Source: an uncultured Marinoscillum sp. (GTDB lineage Bacteria > Bacteroidota > Bacteroidia > Cytophagales > MED-G16). Taken from it: a DNA stretch of 64,000 nt. Shown piece after piece: positions 9,384 to 17,883 of the stretch. A program made the translations under genes and the position numbers. How positions within the stretch are numbered: position 1 is the first letter of the stretch; each line of letters begins with the position of its first letter. Under the pieces are notes generated by a model. That model did not search any database, was not told where the DNA came from, and saw only the letters and a program-made list of their open reading frames with translations. The stretch is from assembly GCA_902633975.1 (NCBI GenBank), contig CACPHX010000005.1:17481-81480 (forward strand), read 5' to 3'.

Positions 9384-11149
9384 TCAATCAAATATTCTAA
9401 TCTCATCTGATAAGGGTCATATTTTTCTCCACTTAGTAAACTTTTTATTAGCCAATTATCTAATTTTTTAAGTTCTGTAATTGTTTTGCTCATTTCCAAA
9501 GAACCTATTATTTTTTCAATATCTGTTTTTAGTTTAGGATACTCTGTAATTTGATATTTTTCTTCCCCTCCTAAATCTGAAGCAATTTTTATTGCGTCAT
9601 CAAGTGAACCTACAATATCAATTAGATTTAGATTCTTGCTTTGCTCACCATAGTATACTTTTCCTCTACCAAGTTGATCAACTTTGTCTTTAGAAATATC
9701 TCTTCCATTTGAAACAACATCCAAGAAATCCTCATAAAAATAATCCACACCTCGCTGAATTAAATTTTTCTCTTTGGTTGAGAGTGGCTTGGCTAGATCA
9801 ATTTCGCCAATATTTTCATTTGTTTTAATATAGTCACTTTTAATTTTGATTTTTTCACTTAATAGCTCAGATAAGTCAGGAAAAATAGCAAAAACTCCAA
9901 TTGAACCAACAACTGACCCTTCGGAAGCTATCAAGGTATCAGATGGCATTGACATGTAATAAGCCGCTGAAGCACAAACATCAGACATATAGGTAACAAC
10001 AGGTTTTTTCTTTTGTAATAATTCTATCTCTCTAGTGATTAGATCTGATGCGTAAGCACTTCCTCCACCAGAATTGAAGTAAAGTATTACTGATTTAATA
10101 TTTTTATTATCCCTAATTTTTTTAATGTTTTCGATAATTGTTTCTGAGTAAATTCCATCATCACCATACCCTGGTAAAACATCACCAATTAGATACAGAA
10201 TTGCGATTTTATTTTTATTGTATTTATTAACCTTTTCAAGTGAACTAGAATATTTCATTAACTTAATTTTATTATATGAGCTATCAACTTCGGATTTTAA
10301 ATAATCTAACATTTGATCTTCATACATAATGCTATCTATTAAATCATTATTAAATGCATCAATTGAAAGTTCAGTCTGATAATTATTTATTAATTCTATA
10401 AGAGTCTCTTCTTTTATATTTCTTGATTTAGATATATCAGCAACATATCTATCCATCCTGAAATCTAAAAGATTCATATATTGTAGCACATTTTCGTCAC
10501 TAAAGTTATTTCTTACTAGAGGTTCGGCTGCACCTTTATATTCACCAGCCCTAAAAAGTTCAATATTAACTCCAATTTCATCAAATAGACTTTTATAAAA
10601 GAATGTACCGATTCCAAATCCACTTACAGTTATGAAACCTGGGGGAGAGATCGCGTTAAAGTTTGATACCGATGATATATAATAAGATCCTTTAGACTGA
10701 AAATTTGAAAAAGAATATATTGGTTTAACTTCTTTAAAACTTTCTAGAATTGATCTAACCTTCTCAATTTTATTATAACTAATGCTCGCATTTTCGATGT
10801 TTAAATATATTCCCTTTATTTTGTCATCTTCTTTAGCAGAGCTAATTACTCTTTCAAAAGTTTTTAAACTCATCTTTTGTTCTAGATCTGAATTGTCAAG
10901 CAGTGGAAATGGTAATGGTATATCTCCAAAATCAAAATTTAATTCAGATGGTTTTGTGTCCCTATCATCGATTATGCTAAGATTATTAATGTGAAGTAAT
11001 GAATTGTTTTTAACGGTGATAACTTCCTCTTTTTCCCCTGAAAATAATGCAGATAATATACTGAAGAAAATAATAATAATGAATAAACCTAAAAAAAATG
11101 ACAATATTCCTTTTATTGTGTTTTTAATAATTTCTTTTAAAAATTTCAT
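9380..11149 (-). CDS. sppA: Signal peptide peptidase SppA, long (67K) type
   Basis: An inner-membrane serine peptidase that digests cleaved signal peptides. One N-terminal membrane helix (about 15-36) anchors a tandem ClpP-like ectodomain. The Ser-Lys dyad can be placed: K205 in FRAGEYKGAAEP in the first half and S394 in DVCASAAYYMS in the second half, matching the family's split active site (K209/S409 in E. coli). FNSGGGSAYASDLI (about 359-371) and GSVVGSIGVFA (about 411-421) are further conserved loops. The 589-residue length fits the long form. Its 3' end overlaps the convergent gene by four bases. It heads a likely sppA-kdsB-nfeD set, being the last of three same-strand genes with 1-3 base gaps. 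Confidence 0.93.
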   Translation of the reverse strand: MKFLKEIIKNTIKGILSFFLGLFIIIIFFSILSALFSGEKEEVITVKNNSLLHINNLSIIDDRDTKPSELNFDFGDIPLPFPLLDNSDLEQKMSLKTFERVISSAKEDDKIKGIYLNIENASISYNKIEKVRSILESFKEVKPIYSFSNFQSKGSYYISSVSNFNAISPPGFITVSGFGIGTFFYKSLFDEIGVNIELFRAGEYKGAAEPLVRNNFSDENVLQYMNLLDFRMDRYVADISKSRNIKEETLIELINNYQTELSIDAFNNDLIDSIMYEDQMLDYLKSEVDSSYNKIKLMKYSSSLEKVNKYNKNKIAILYLIGDVLPGYGDDGIYSETIIENIKKIRDNKNIKSVILYFNSGGGSAYASDLITREIELLQKKKPVVTYMSDVCASAAYYMSMPSDTLIASEGSVVGSIGVFAIFPDLSELLSEKIKIKSDYIKTNENIGEIDLAKPLSTKEKNLIQRGVDYFYEDFLDVVSNGRDISKDKVDQLGRGKVYYGEQSKNLNLIDIVGSLDDAIKIASDLGGEEKYQITEYPKLKTDIEKIIGSLEMSKTITELKKLDNWLIKSLLSGEKYDPYQMRLEYLID

Positions 11150-11152
11150 TTG

Positions 11153-11863
11153 TTAGATATTTAAATTCCTTGCTCTATTTAAATCTTCTTTAGTATCAAT
11201 GCTAAAGCTATCAAATTCTGTTGAATTTAATTTTATTTTATAACCATTTTCCAACCATCTTAGTTGCTCTAAGGATTCACTTTTCTCATGGGGAGTAGGT
11301 TTTAAATGAACAATTTTTCTTAAAACCTTAGGAGTATAGGCGTAGATACAAATATGTCTGAAGTATTGATCTGGGTTACCTGATGGTATTAATGATCTGG
11401 AGAAGTAAAGTGCTTCATCGTTAATATTTTTTACAACTTTCATCACTGAATCTTGCGTTAATTCTTTAGAATATCCTTCATTTTTAATTAGCGTACAAAT
11501 TTCATTAGGCTTTACACAGATTTTAATTAAGTCATTAATTTGTTCAGTCTTTATAAAAGGTTCATCACCTTGGATGTTGATGATGAAGTCATATTTTTTA
11601 TTGATTTTTTTAACTGCTTCATATACTCTCTCAGTACCATTAATTGGTTTATCAGTCGTTTTTAATACATTACCATTGAATTCTTTAACATGTGAAACTA
11701 TTTCATCATTAGGAGTTGCAACAATTAAATCATCTAGGTTTTTACAATTAATTGATGATTCATAAACTCTTTGAATCATTGATTTCCCATTAATATCTAG
11801 CAATGGTTTTCCTGGGAGACGCTTTGATTCCATTCTTGATGGAATAACTCCTAAAATTTTCAT
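11153..11863 (-). CDS. kdsB: 3-deoxy-manno-octulosonate cytidylyltransferase
   Basis: KdsB activates Kdo as CMP-Kdo for the inner core of lipopolysaccharide, so the organism is expected to make a Kdo-containing outer membrane. Motifs: IPSRMESKRLPGKPLLDINGKSMIQRVYE-type N-terminal nucleotide loop (residues 6-34), NIQGDEPFI (about 95-103, metal/CTP site), ALYFSRSLIP (about 151-160) and HICIYAYTP followed by SLEQLRWLENGY (about 197-208). At 236 residues it is slightly short but complete. The ATG starts one base after the NfeD-like gene stop, and sppA starts four bases downstream. Confidence 0.95.
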   Translation of the reverse strand: MKILGVIPSRMESKRLPGKPLLDINGKSMIQRVYESSINCKNLDDLIVATPNDEIVSHVKEFNGNVLKTTDKPINGTERVYEAVKKINKKYDFIINIQGDEPFIKTEQINDLIKICVKPNEICTLIKNEGYSKELTQDSVMKVVKNINDEALYFSRSLIPSGNPDQYFRHICIYAYTPKVLRKIVHLKPTPHEKSESLEQLRWLENGYKIKLNSTEFDSFSIDTKEDLNRARNLNI

Positions 11864-11864
11864 T

Positions 11865-13202
11865 TTAAATTTTGCTTACTTTTAAAGCTGACCCTTCATT
11901 ACCTACTACTTTTATTTTGGAATTTTTTTCAATGAAACCGTCATAAGAAGTTGCGTCACATAATTTTTCGTCAATTATCACTTTACCACTTGGTCTTAAC
12001 ACAGTAAACGCCTTCCCCTTTTTCCCAATATATTCATTAGAGTACTTATTAGATATATATCCTAATCTTGAGTCTTGTGTTTCTTCTAATGCGATTTTTT
12101 TGAAAGCATCAGTGTCAGTTAATTTAATTCCTCCAAAAAGAATTAGTATTCCAAGAAAGAAAATTGAACTTAAAACAGCTAGACTTGCACTAACTATATC
12201 TCCTGAAATAACAAATGTAAAATCAAATAAATCATTATTTAGCATAATAAGAATAAGAGATCCAATCGATGTGAATAATCCTAATATTCCAAATACACCA
12301 AAACCAGGAATAACAAATACCTCTACAGCTATTAAAATTATTCCAAGAAATAAAAGTACAATTTCCCAGTTCTCAGCCACCCCATTTAGATAGTATGGGA
12401 TAAGGTAAAGGAGTAGGGCAGTTATTGATGCTATAATTGGAAAGCCTACACCTGGAGTTTGTAATTCAAAATATAGACCACCAAAAATTAGCAATAGTAA
12501 TATTCCACTAACAAATGGATTTAAAAATAACGATATAATATTTTCACTGGAACTTAATTGGAAATTTGAAATTTCATACTCATTAATATTTTGTCTTTGA
12601 AGTATTTCTTCAACGGAATTTAATTCAGCATCACAAAAACCATATTTTATGGCTTCACTAGTTGAAAATGTTATTACTTTACCTTCTTGTGATACGCTGT
12701 CAACTTGCAGATCTTCATCAACCATTCCCTCAGCAATTTTTGGGTCTCTGCCTTTTGCCTCAGCAGTTGATCTCATAATGGATCTCATGTAAGATTGATA
12801 CTTATCAGGGGCTTGTTCTCCATCACCAGTTACAACAGTTGCAGCACCTATACTTGCTCCACTACTCATATAAATGCTATCACAAGCAATAGATATAAGT
12901 GCACCTGCTGAAGCTGCATCTTTATTAATCCATACATAAATTGGTTTTTCGTAATCTAAAATTCTGGTCCTGATATCATCGGCATCGTTAACTGCTCCAC
13001 CATATGTATCCATTTCAATAATTATGATATCATAATCGTCTTTCTGTCCCTCATTTAAAAGTAATTTTGTATATCTGTTTGTTCTTGGATCAATATTGGT
13101 TTTTATTTCTCCAAGCAAAACTTTTTTCTTCTTAGACTCAGCTTCACATATTAACGCAGGCATTATGATTAATAACAAAAGCTTAAATATATTTGAATAC
13201 AT
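11865..13202 (-). CDS. NfeD-type membrane serine protease (long form)
   Basis: A 445-residue NfeD protein. Residues 1-22 form a signal peptide. The ClpP-like protease domain follows, with IIEMDTYGGAV (about 60-70) and the nucleophile region KDAASAGALISIACD (Ser near 103). GASIGAATVV is the conserved loop after it. Four or five membrane segments cover about 225-355, and the C-terminal OB-like NfeD domain contains GKKGKAFTVLRPSGKVII. Long NfeD proteins usually pair with stomatin-like membrane proteins; none lies next to it here. The family is thought to handle membrane protein quality control. It is the first gene of the kdsB-sppA set and diverges from the LysM gene. Confidence 0.87.
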   Translation of the reverse strand: MYSNIFKLLLLIIMPALICEAESKKKKVLLGEIKTNIDPRTNRYTKLLLNEGQKDDYDIIIIEMDTYGGAVNDADDIRTRILDYEKPIYVWINKDAASAGALISIACDSIYMSSGASIGAATVVTGDGEQAPDKYQSYMRSIMRSTAEAKGRDPKIAEGMVDEDLQVDSVSQEGKVITFSTSEAIKYGFCDAELNSVEEILQRQNINEYEISNFQLSSSENIISLFLNPFVSGILLLLIFGGLYFELQTPGVGFPIIASITALLLYLIPYYLNGVAENWEIVLLFLGIILIAVEVFVIPGFGVFGILGLFTSIGSLILIMLNNDLFDFTFVISGDIVSASLAVLSSIFFLGILILFGGIKLTDTDAFKKIALEETQDSRLGYISNKYSNEYIGKKGKAFTVLRPSGKVIIDEKLCDATSYDGFIEKNSKIKVVGNEGSALKVSKI

Positions 13203-13215
13203 TTAAATTAAATTT

Positions 13216-13755
13216 ATGTTTGTAAAGCTATTAAAAAAAGGTTTAATTATTTTCATAATTTTCTTTAATAGTCATCTATCTTTTTCCCAGAAATATCATG
13301 CTGTTGAAAAAGGAGAAACGTTATTTTCAATTTCCAAAACTTATAAAATATCATTAGATTCTTTGATTTTAATAAACGATTTACCAAACTATAATTTATC
13401 AATTGGTCAAAAAATACTGGTTGAATCAAAATCAGTAATAGAGTTTGATAAATCAAATAGTAAAAAATCAATTACATTAAAAGAAGAGGGATTTGCATCT
13501 TCAATTGAAAATGAAACTTCAACTGATAAATATCTAGCTCTTCACAAATCAGCTAAAGTTGGTACCATTATCTTTATTAAAAATCAAATGAATGATAATA
13601 TGGTTATTGTCAGAGTAATTGGAAAATTGCCGGATACCGGAGATAATAAAAAAGTAAATGTAAAACTTTCTTCTGCTGCATTTGATAAGTTAAATCCTAT
13701 TGATAGAATAATTCCTATTGAAATGACATATGTTTTAGAAGAAAAAAAAAATTAG
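13216..13755 (+). CDS. LysM plus RlpA-like (double-psi barrel) exported protein
   Basis: A 179-residue exported protein. Residues 1-24 are a signal peptide. A LysM peptidoglycan-binding domain spans about 28-72 (YHAVEKGETLFSISKTYKIS, LILINDLPNYNLSIGQKILV). A C-terminal barrel spans about 90-175: GFASSIENETSTDKYLALH, VGTIIFIKNQMNDNMVIVRVIGK and LSSAAFDKLNPIDRII follow the RlpA/double-psi beta-barrel pattern, but the canonical catalytic Asp of lytic members was not identified. It probably binds or remodels peptidoglycan in the periplasm. It is divergent from the NfeD gene across 13 bases, so the promoters must overlap coding sequence. Confidence 0.8.
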   Translation: MFVKLLKKGLIIFIIFFNSHLSFSQKYHAVEKGETLFSISKTYKISLDSLILINDLPNYNLSIGQKILVESKSVIEFDKSNSKKSITLKEEGFASSIENETSTDKYLALHKSAKVGTIIFIKNQMNDNMVIVRVIGKLPDTGDNKKVNVKLSSAAFDKLNPIDRIIPIEMTYVLEEKKN

Positions 13756-13805
13756 TATTGTAATTAAGAATAATAAGTTTATATTGCGACCAAATTAAAA
13801 TAAAT

Positions 13806-14000
13806 ATGAGTACAGGTAAAGTAAAATTTTTCAATCCAACCAAAGGTTATGGCTTCATTATCGAAGACGGATCTGAAGTTGAACATTTCGTTCACTCTAC
13901 TGGTCTTATTGATCAAATTGATGAGGGTGACTCTGTCGAATTTGAGTTGATAGACGGTAAAAAAGGTAAGATAGCTGGTAACGTTAAGAAAACTTCTTAA
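13806..14000 (+). CDS. Cold-shock domain protein (CspA family)
   Basis: A 64-residue single cold-shock domain. RNP1 is KGYGFI (about 13-18) and RNP2 is HFVHST (about 27-32); the second replaces the more usual VFVH(F/Y)S, so one aromatic position differs. It opens with the typical TGKVKFFN and ends with GKIAGNV. It should bind single-stranded RNA and help translation at low temperature or during growth. The 50-base leader is short, without the long cold-shock 5' leader of enteric bacteria. The stop overlaps the convergent pyrE stop by four bases. Confidence 0.93.
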   Translation: MSTGKVKFFNPTKGYGFIIEDGSEVEHFVHSTGLIDQIDEGDSVEFELIDGKKGKIAGNVKKTS

Positions 14001-14632
14001 TTAAATTTTTTACCCCATTTTTCTGGATCAATTCTCCACTCTCTGAGGCTAGTTTCATCGTCTTCATCTATATATTTTTTATTAATCGCAACACTTAGTA
14101 GATCATTATATTGAAAGAGACTTTCAGATATACAATTCACACTTTCAAAATTTTTTTTTGAAGTTTCGAATCCATATGAAAATATAGATAAAACTGCAAG
14201 AACATCTGATCTCTTCTCTCTAAGTGCTTCTACAGCTTTTATTGAACTCCCTCCTGTAGAAATTAGATCTTCGATAAGTACTATCTTTTTTCCATCCTCT
14301 AGTTTACCTTCAATCATATTTCTCATTCCGTGTGATTTAGGTTTAGATCTCACGTAAATCAATGGTTTTTTTAATTTATCTGCTACTAAGGAGCTTTGTG
14401 GAATTCCTGCTGTTGCTACGCCTGCTATTACTTCAACATCATTATACTTTTCCAGTATTATTTTACAAAGATGATTTTTTATTTCAGATCTAATGTTAGG
14501 GTATGAGAGTGATATCCTATTGTCGAAATAAATGGGTGACTTCCAGCCAGATGCCCATGTGAAAGGATTTTTTGTTTGTATTTTAATGGATTTTATTTTG
14601 ATTAATTCGTATAATAATTCATTAGAGTTCAT
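13997..14632 (-). CDS. pyrE: Orotate phosphoribosyltransferase
   Basis: PyrE joins orotate to PRPP, giving OMP in pyrimidine synthesis. Motifs: FTWASGWKSPIYFDNR (about 20-35, orotate/PRPP loop), VEVIAGVATAGIPQSSLVAD (about 68-87), PLIYVRSKPKSHGMRN (flexible catalytic loop) and the PRPP motif KIVLIEDLISTGGSS (about 115-129). The annotated TTG at 14641 gives MFIMNSNELL; the ATG at 14632 (MNSNELL) is more likely. It is divergent from the Nudix gene, a frequent arrangement in Flavobacteria, with 55 bases between starts. It ends tail-to-tail with the cold-shock gene. Confidence 0.95.
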   Translation of the reverse strand: MNSNELLYELIKIKSIKIQTKNPFTWASGWKSPIYFDNRISLSYPNIRSEIKNHLCKIILEKYNDVEVIAGVATAGIPQSSLVADKLKKPLIYVRSKPKSHGMRNMIEGKLEDGKKIVLIEDLISTGGSSIKAVEALREKRSDVLAVLSIFSYGFETSKKNFESVNCISESLFQYNDLLSVAINKKYIDEDDETSLREWRIDPEKWGKKFN

Positions 14633-14687
14633 AATAAACAAAACTAAGCTTTAATTTAGTATTATATAAATAGTTATTGATATTATA

Positions 14688-15362
14688 ATGAAAACTATAT
14701 TCGTAAACGACATACCAATTAATTTTAAAAAACTCAACAATTTAAAATTTAAAAAAGAAGATTACGATACTCATATAGATGGGTCTTCAGGTATTGTTCC
14801 AAACAAGTTATTCTCTAGGGTTTTAATCTATGATTCAAATTTTAAAACCATAGTTGATCTTCTTAAGAAGATGACTAAAAAAAAATTTAAAAAAATATAT
14901 TCAATTACAATTACACTAAAAGAATATAAAAAAGTTTTAAATGATGTAAAGAGTATGTTTAAGGTTGTAAAAGCTGCAGGTGGTGTCATAGAAAATGAAA
15001 ATAAACAGATTCTATTTATATATAGGTTAAAGAAATGGGATCTACCAAAGGGTAAAAAAGATAAGGGAGAAAGTATTATGGATTGTGCTATTAGGGAAGT
15101 TGAGGAGGAGACCAAAGTAAAAGTTAAATGTTTCGAGAAAATAATTTCTACCTGGCACACGTACACAAAATATAAGAAGTTTGTTTTAAAGAAAACAACA
15201 TGGTTTAAAATGAAATCAATCGATGATAGTGGCATGAAACCTCAGAAAAAGGAAAAAATAGAAAAGGTTGAGTGGATGGAAAGTGATAAGATAAAAGAAA
15301 TTCTATTAAATTCTTATAAAACTTTAAATCACGTTATTGATAAATTCTATTTAATGAGATAA
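14688..15362 (+). CDS. Nudix hydrolase
   Basis: A 224-residue Nudix protein. The N-terminal ~95 residues are a lysine-rich extension with no recognised domain. The Nudix fold starts at AAGGVIENENKQILFIYR (about 99), and the Nudix box runs GKKDKGESIMDCAIREVEEETKV (about 118-140), with the G-x5-E-x7-REVEEE pattern intact for Mg2+ binding. It hydrolyses a nucleoside diphosphate linked to something; the partner cannot be told. The extra N-terminal region is common to a Bacteroidota subgroup that sits beside pyrE, so a link with nucleotide housekeeping is plausible but inferred. Confidence 0.87.
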   Translation: MKTIFVNDIPINFKKLNNLKFKKEDYDTHIDGSSGIVPNKLFSRVLIYDSNFKTIVDLLKKMTKKKFKKIYSITITLKEYKKVLNDVKSMFKVVKAAGGVIENENKQILFIYRLKKWDLPKGKKDKGESIMDCAIREVEEETKVKVKCFEKIISTWHTYTKYKKFVLKKTTWFKMKSIDDSGMKPQKKEKIEKVEWMESDKIKEILLNSYKTLNHVIDKFYLMR

Positions 15363-15370
15363 ATATGTTG

Positions 15371-16585
15371 TTAAATGCTTGATAAAATTTCAATAGTCTT
15401 TTCAACCTCAGTGGATGTATTATATATAGATATTCCTAGTCTTGTTACCCCACCTCTTTTCTCAAGTCCTAATTTTTGTATTGCTCTCTTGGCATAAAAG
15501 TGTCCATCCCAAGCAGAAATATTTTTTTTAGCTAATTCTTTACACACCTGATTTGCTGATTTTGATTTGTGAACAAACGAAATTGTTGGTGTTCTATCTC
15601 TTGAAGAGAAATCAGGGCCAATAATTTGAATTTCCTTTAATTCATTTAATCCATTATATAATTGAGACGCTAAGTTATATTCGTGCATACTTAATTTATT
15701 ATATGCATCAATTAATTTTTTTCTGTAGTCATCTCCACTACCAAGATTGGCAATAAAATCAATAGCTTTCGATACACCATAACATGCTGCATGATTCAGA
15801 GTTCCTGTCTCAATTTTATATGGAGCTTTATGATCTTGAACAATTAACCTATCTGTTTCTAGTTTATCCAATAATCCAGGCTTCGAATACAAAATGCTCA
15901 TATGAGGTCCATAAAATTTATAAGCTGAACACACCAGAAAATCACAATTTAATTTATTTACATCAATTGAAAAATGAGGAGCATAATGAACTGCATCTAA
16001 CAGAAGTAAACAGTTACGATTCTCTAATATTTCTCTGATTTTTCTAATTTTATTCATTGTTCCAAACGCATTTGATGACATTCCAACTGCTACCATTACG
16101 GTTTTATCATTAATTTTTTTAGAGAAATCATCATAATCAAGTTCACCATTTGGAAGCAAATCAATTTCAATAATTTTTACACCAACCTCTTCTAATGTTC
16201 TCCACGGGCCTCTGTTAGCTTCATGGTCCAACTCAGTAATTATCATCTCATCACCCCTTTTGAATATCTTCGATAGGGATCTTACAAGACTGAAGTTTAG
16301 TGTAGTCATATTTTGTCCGATAGATATACATTTACTATCCTTTGCCCCTAAAAAGAGAGCAGACTTTTTTCTAAGGTCATCCATTATATTATCTGTTTCA
16401 ATACTTGCTCTGAATTCGCCATGGGTGTTGGCGTTATGATTTTTATAGTATTTTGAAATACCTTCTATAACATCTGAGGGGACTTGAGTACCACCAGGTC
16501 CATCTAGATATATAATATTATTTCCGTCATTATCACAGTTATTTAATGACGGAAATTTTTCTCTAACTTTTTCTATTTCTAGCAT
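15371..16585 (-). CDS. Cysteine desulfurase-like PLP enzyme (class V aminotransferase)
   Basis: A 404-residue class V PLP enzyme. YLDGPGGTQVPSDVI and NANTHGEF (early) match the VC1184-like subgroup of cysteine desulfurase-related proteins rather than IscS/SufS. The PLP lysine lies in FLVCSAYKFYGPHMS, and LLLDAVHYAPH holds the cofactor-binding Asp and its following His. It may act on cysteine or another amino acid; no Fe-S assembly partner is nearby, so a dedicated IscS role is unlikely. I prefer the ATG at 16585 over the longer start at 16639, whose first 18 residues are poor in family features and lie deep inside the upstream permease gene. With that start the overlap is 23 bases. Confidence 0.85.
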   Translation of the reverse strand: MLEIEKVREKFPSLNNCDNDGNNIIYLDGPGGTQVPSDVIEGISKYYKNHNANTHGEFRASIETDNIMDDLRKKSALFLGAKDSKCISIGQNMTTLNFSLVRSLSKIFKRGDEMIITELDHEANRGPWRTLEEVGVKIIEIDLLPNGELDYDDFSKKINDKTVMVAVGMSSNAFGTMNKIRKIREILENRNCLLLLDAVHYAPHFSIDVNKLNCDFLVCSAYKFYGPHMSILYSKPGLLDKLETDRLIVQDHKAPYKIETGTLNHAACYGVSKAIDFIANLGSGDDYRKKLIDAYNKLSMHEYNLASQLYNGLNELKEIQIIGPDFSSRDRTPTISFVHKSKSANQVCKELAKKNISAWDGHFYAKRAIQKLGLEKRGGVTRLGISIYNTSTEVEKTIEILSSI

Positions 16586-17858
16586 AGTACTTTTGATAAA
16601 AATAAATCGGTATTGATAATGAAAATAATGCAAGTCCAAGAAGTATTGAATTAAATCCTATACCCACAAAAATCCAAATCAGGAATAAAAATAATGGTAT
16701 TGAGATAAAATTGGATTTCAAATTTTTTTTATTTTCGAAAATCTCTAAAATTTCTCCTAAAGCAATTAAAAAATAAAGAATTAATGCACAAAATGTTGAT
16801 GTTAATATTAATTCAGTAAATATTTTGGATAGATCTTTTGAATAATTTATGACAATTAATAGGATAACAATAGTATTTGAAATTATTAGCCCATAACTAG
16901 GAATTCTATTTGCGTTTTCTTTCAAAAATATTTTAGGAAATAAGTTATTCTTTGATAGGTTCTTTGGTAATTCAATTTGAAGAAGAGTCCACCCATTTAG
17001 GCAACCTAATGCAGATATTATAGCGAAAATGGCAACAATATATTTTGCATAATCTCCTAAAATAATACCTCCTGCATCTGCATATGGAGCATTGGAATCT
17101 TGGATTTGCTCAGGAGATAATAATCCAAATAATGCTATCGATGAAAGTAAATAGACAAAAAAGGTAAATATCACACCGTATATAGTTGATTTTGATACAT
17201 TATCTTTTGCATTTTTGACTTTATTATCTGGTACAGTCGATGATTCTAATCCAAGAAATGCAAAAAAAGTTAATGTTGTAGTAATTGTTATTGCTCTAAA
17301 ATCAGTTTCATTTGATATATTAATTGGATAGAAATATTCTACATTCATAAATAAGAAACCTAGGAAAATTATAAGTATTAGTGGTATTAATTTTATTAAC
17401 GCCGTATAGAACTGAAATTTTCCAATTCCCTTGATTCCAGATAAACTTATTGTTGATATAATAATTATTATAAATGAGGAGAAAAATATATTATAATATT
17501 GATTCTTAAGTATGGGTATAAAAACTGTAGAATAGCTTGTAATAGCTATTGCAAGACTAGCATTTAATAAAAGAATTGAAATCCAGTATCCCCAGACTAC
17601 AAGAAAAGCAGTAAATTCACCGAAATACTTCTTAGTGTACGTAAAAGGACCACTTTCACCTGGATATTCTCTTGATAACTTTTTAAAGACTGATGCCAAG
17701 CAAATTGATATGATTCCTGAAATTATCCAACCTAAAATACTAATAGATCCAAATGCTGACAAGGAAATTGGCAACATAAAAATTCCAGCACCAATCATGT
17801 TGCCGACTACAAGTGTAAATGATTCCTTAAATTCTATTTTATTTTCTATATTGTGCAC
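16563..17858 (-). CDS. APC-superfamily amino acid permease
   Basis: A 431-residue permease with about 12 membrane segments. The first helix carries VVGNMIGAGIFMLP (about 16-29), the substrate-binding GxG signature of the APC family; EYPGESGPFTYTKKYFGEF (about 64-82) and FLGLESSTVPDNKVKNAK (about 195-212) are further family marks and resemble the AdiC/YjeH branch. It probably moves an amino acid by proton or exchange coupling. The only start fitting the frame is GTG at 17858, which sits inside a 16-base palindrome. Its 3' end overlaps the cysteine-desulfurase-like gene, so the two are probably co-transcribed, hinting at an amino acid substrate for that enzyme. Confidence 0.86.
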   Translation of the reverse strand: MHNIENKIEFKESFTLVVGNMIGAGIFMLPISLSAFGSISILGWIISGIISICLASVFKKLSREYPGESGPFTYTKKYFGEFTAFLVVWGYWISILLLNASLAIAITSYSTVFIPILKNQYYNIFFSSFIIIIISTISLSGIKGIGKFQFYTALIKLIPLILIIFLGFLFMNVEYFYPINISNETDFRAITITTTLTFFAFLGLESSTVPDNKVKNAKDNVSKSTIYGVIFTFFVYLLSSIALFGLLSPEQIQDSNAPYADAGGIILGDYAKYIVAIFAIISALGCLNGWTLLQIELPKNLSKNNLFPKIFLKENANRIPSYGLIISNTIVILLIVINYSKDLSKIFTELILTSTFCALILYFLIALGEILEIFENKKNLKSNFISIPLFLFLIWIFVGIGFNSILLGLALFSLSIPIYFYQKYYARNRKS

Positions 17859-17863
17859 AATAT
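17848..17863. promoter_or_regulatory. 16-base perfect palindrome between permease and xylB
   Basis: The sequence ATATTGTGCACAATAT is its own reverse complement over all 16 bases. It lies in the 25-base space and start region shared by the divergent permease and xylB genes, 20 bases before the xylB ATG, and contains the presumed GTG start of the permease. Size and position suit an operator for a dimeric regulator, perhaps of the xylose genes. No protein for it is visible in the window, and AT-rich DNA produces chance palindromes, though the GTGCAC core is not simple AT sequence. Confidence 0.4.
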
Positions 17864-17883
17864 TTACAATATAATATTTTTAA

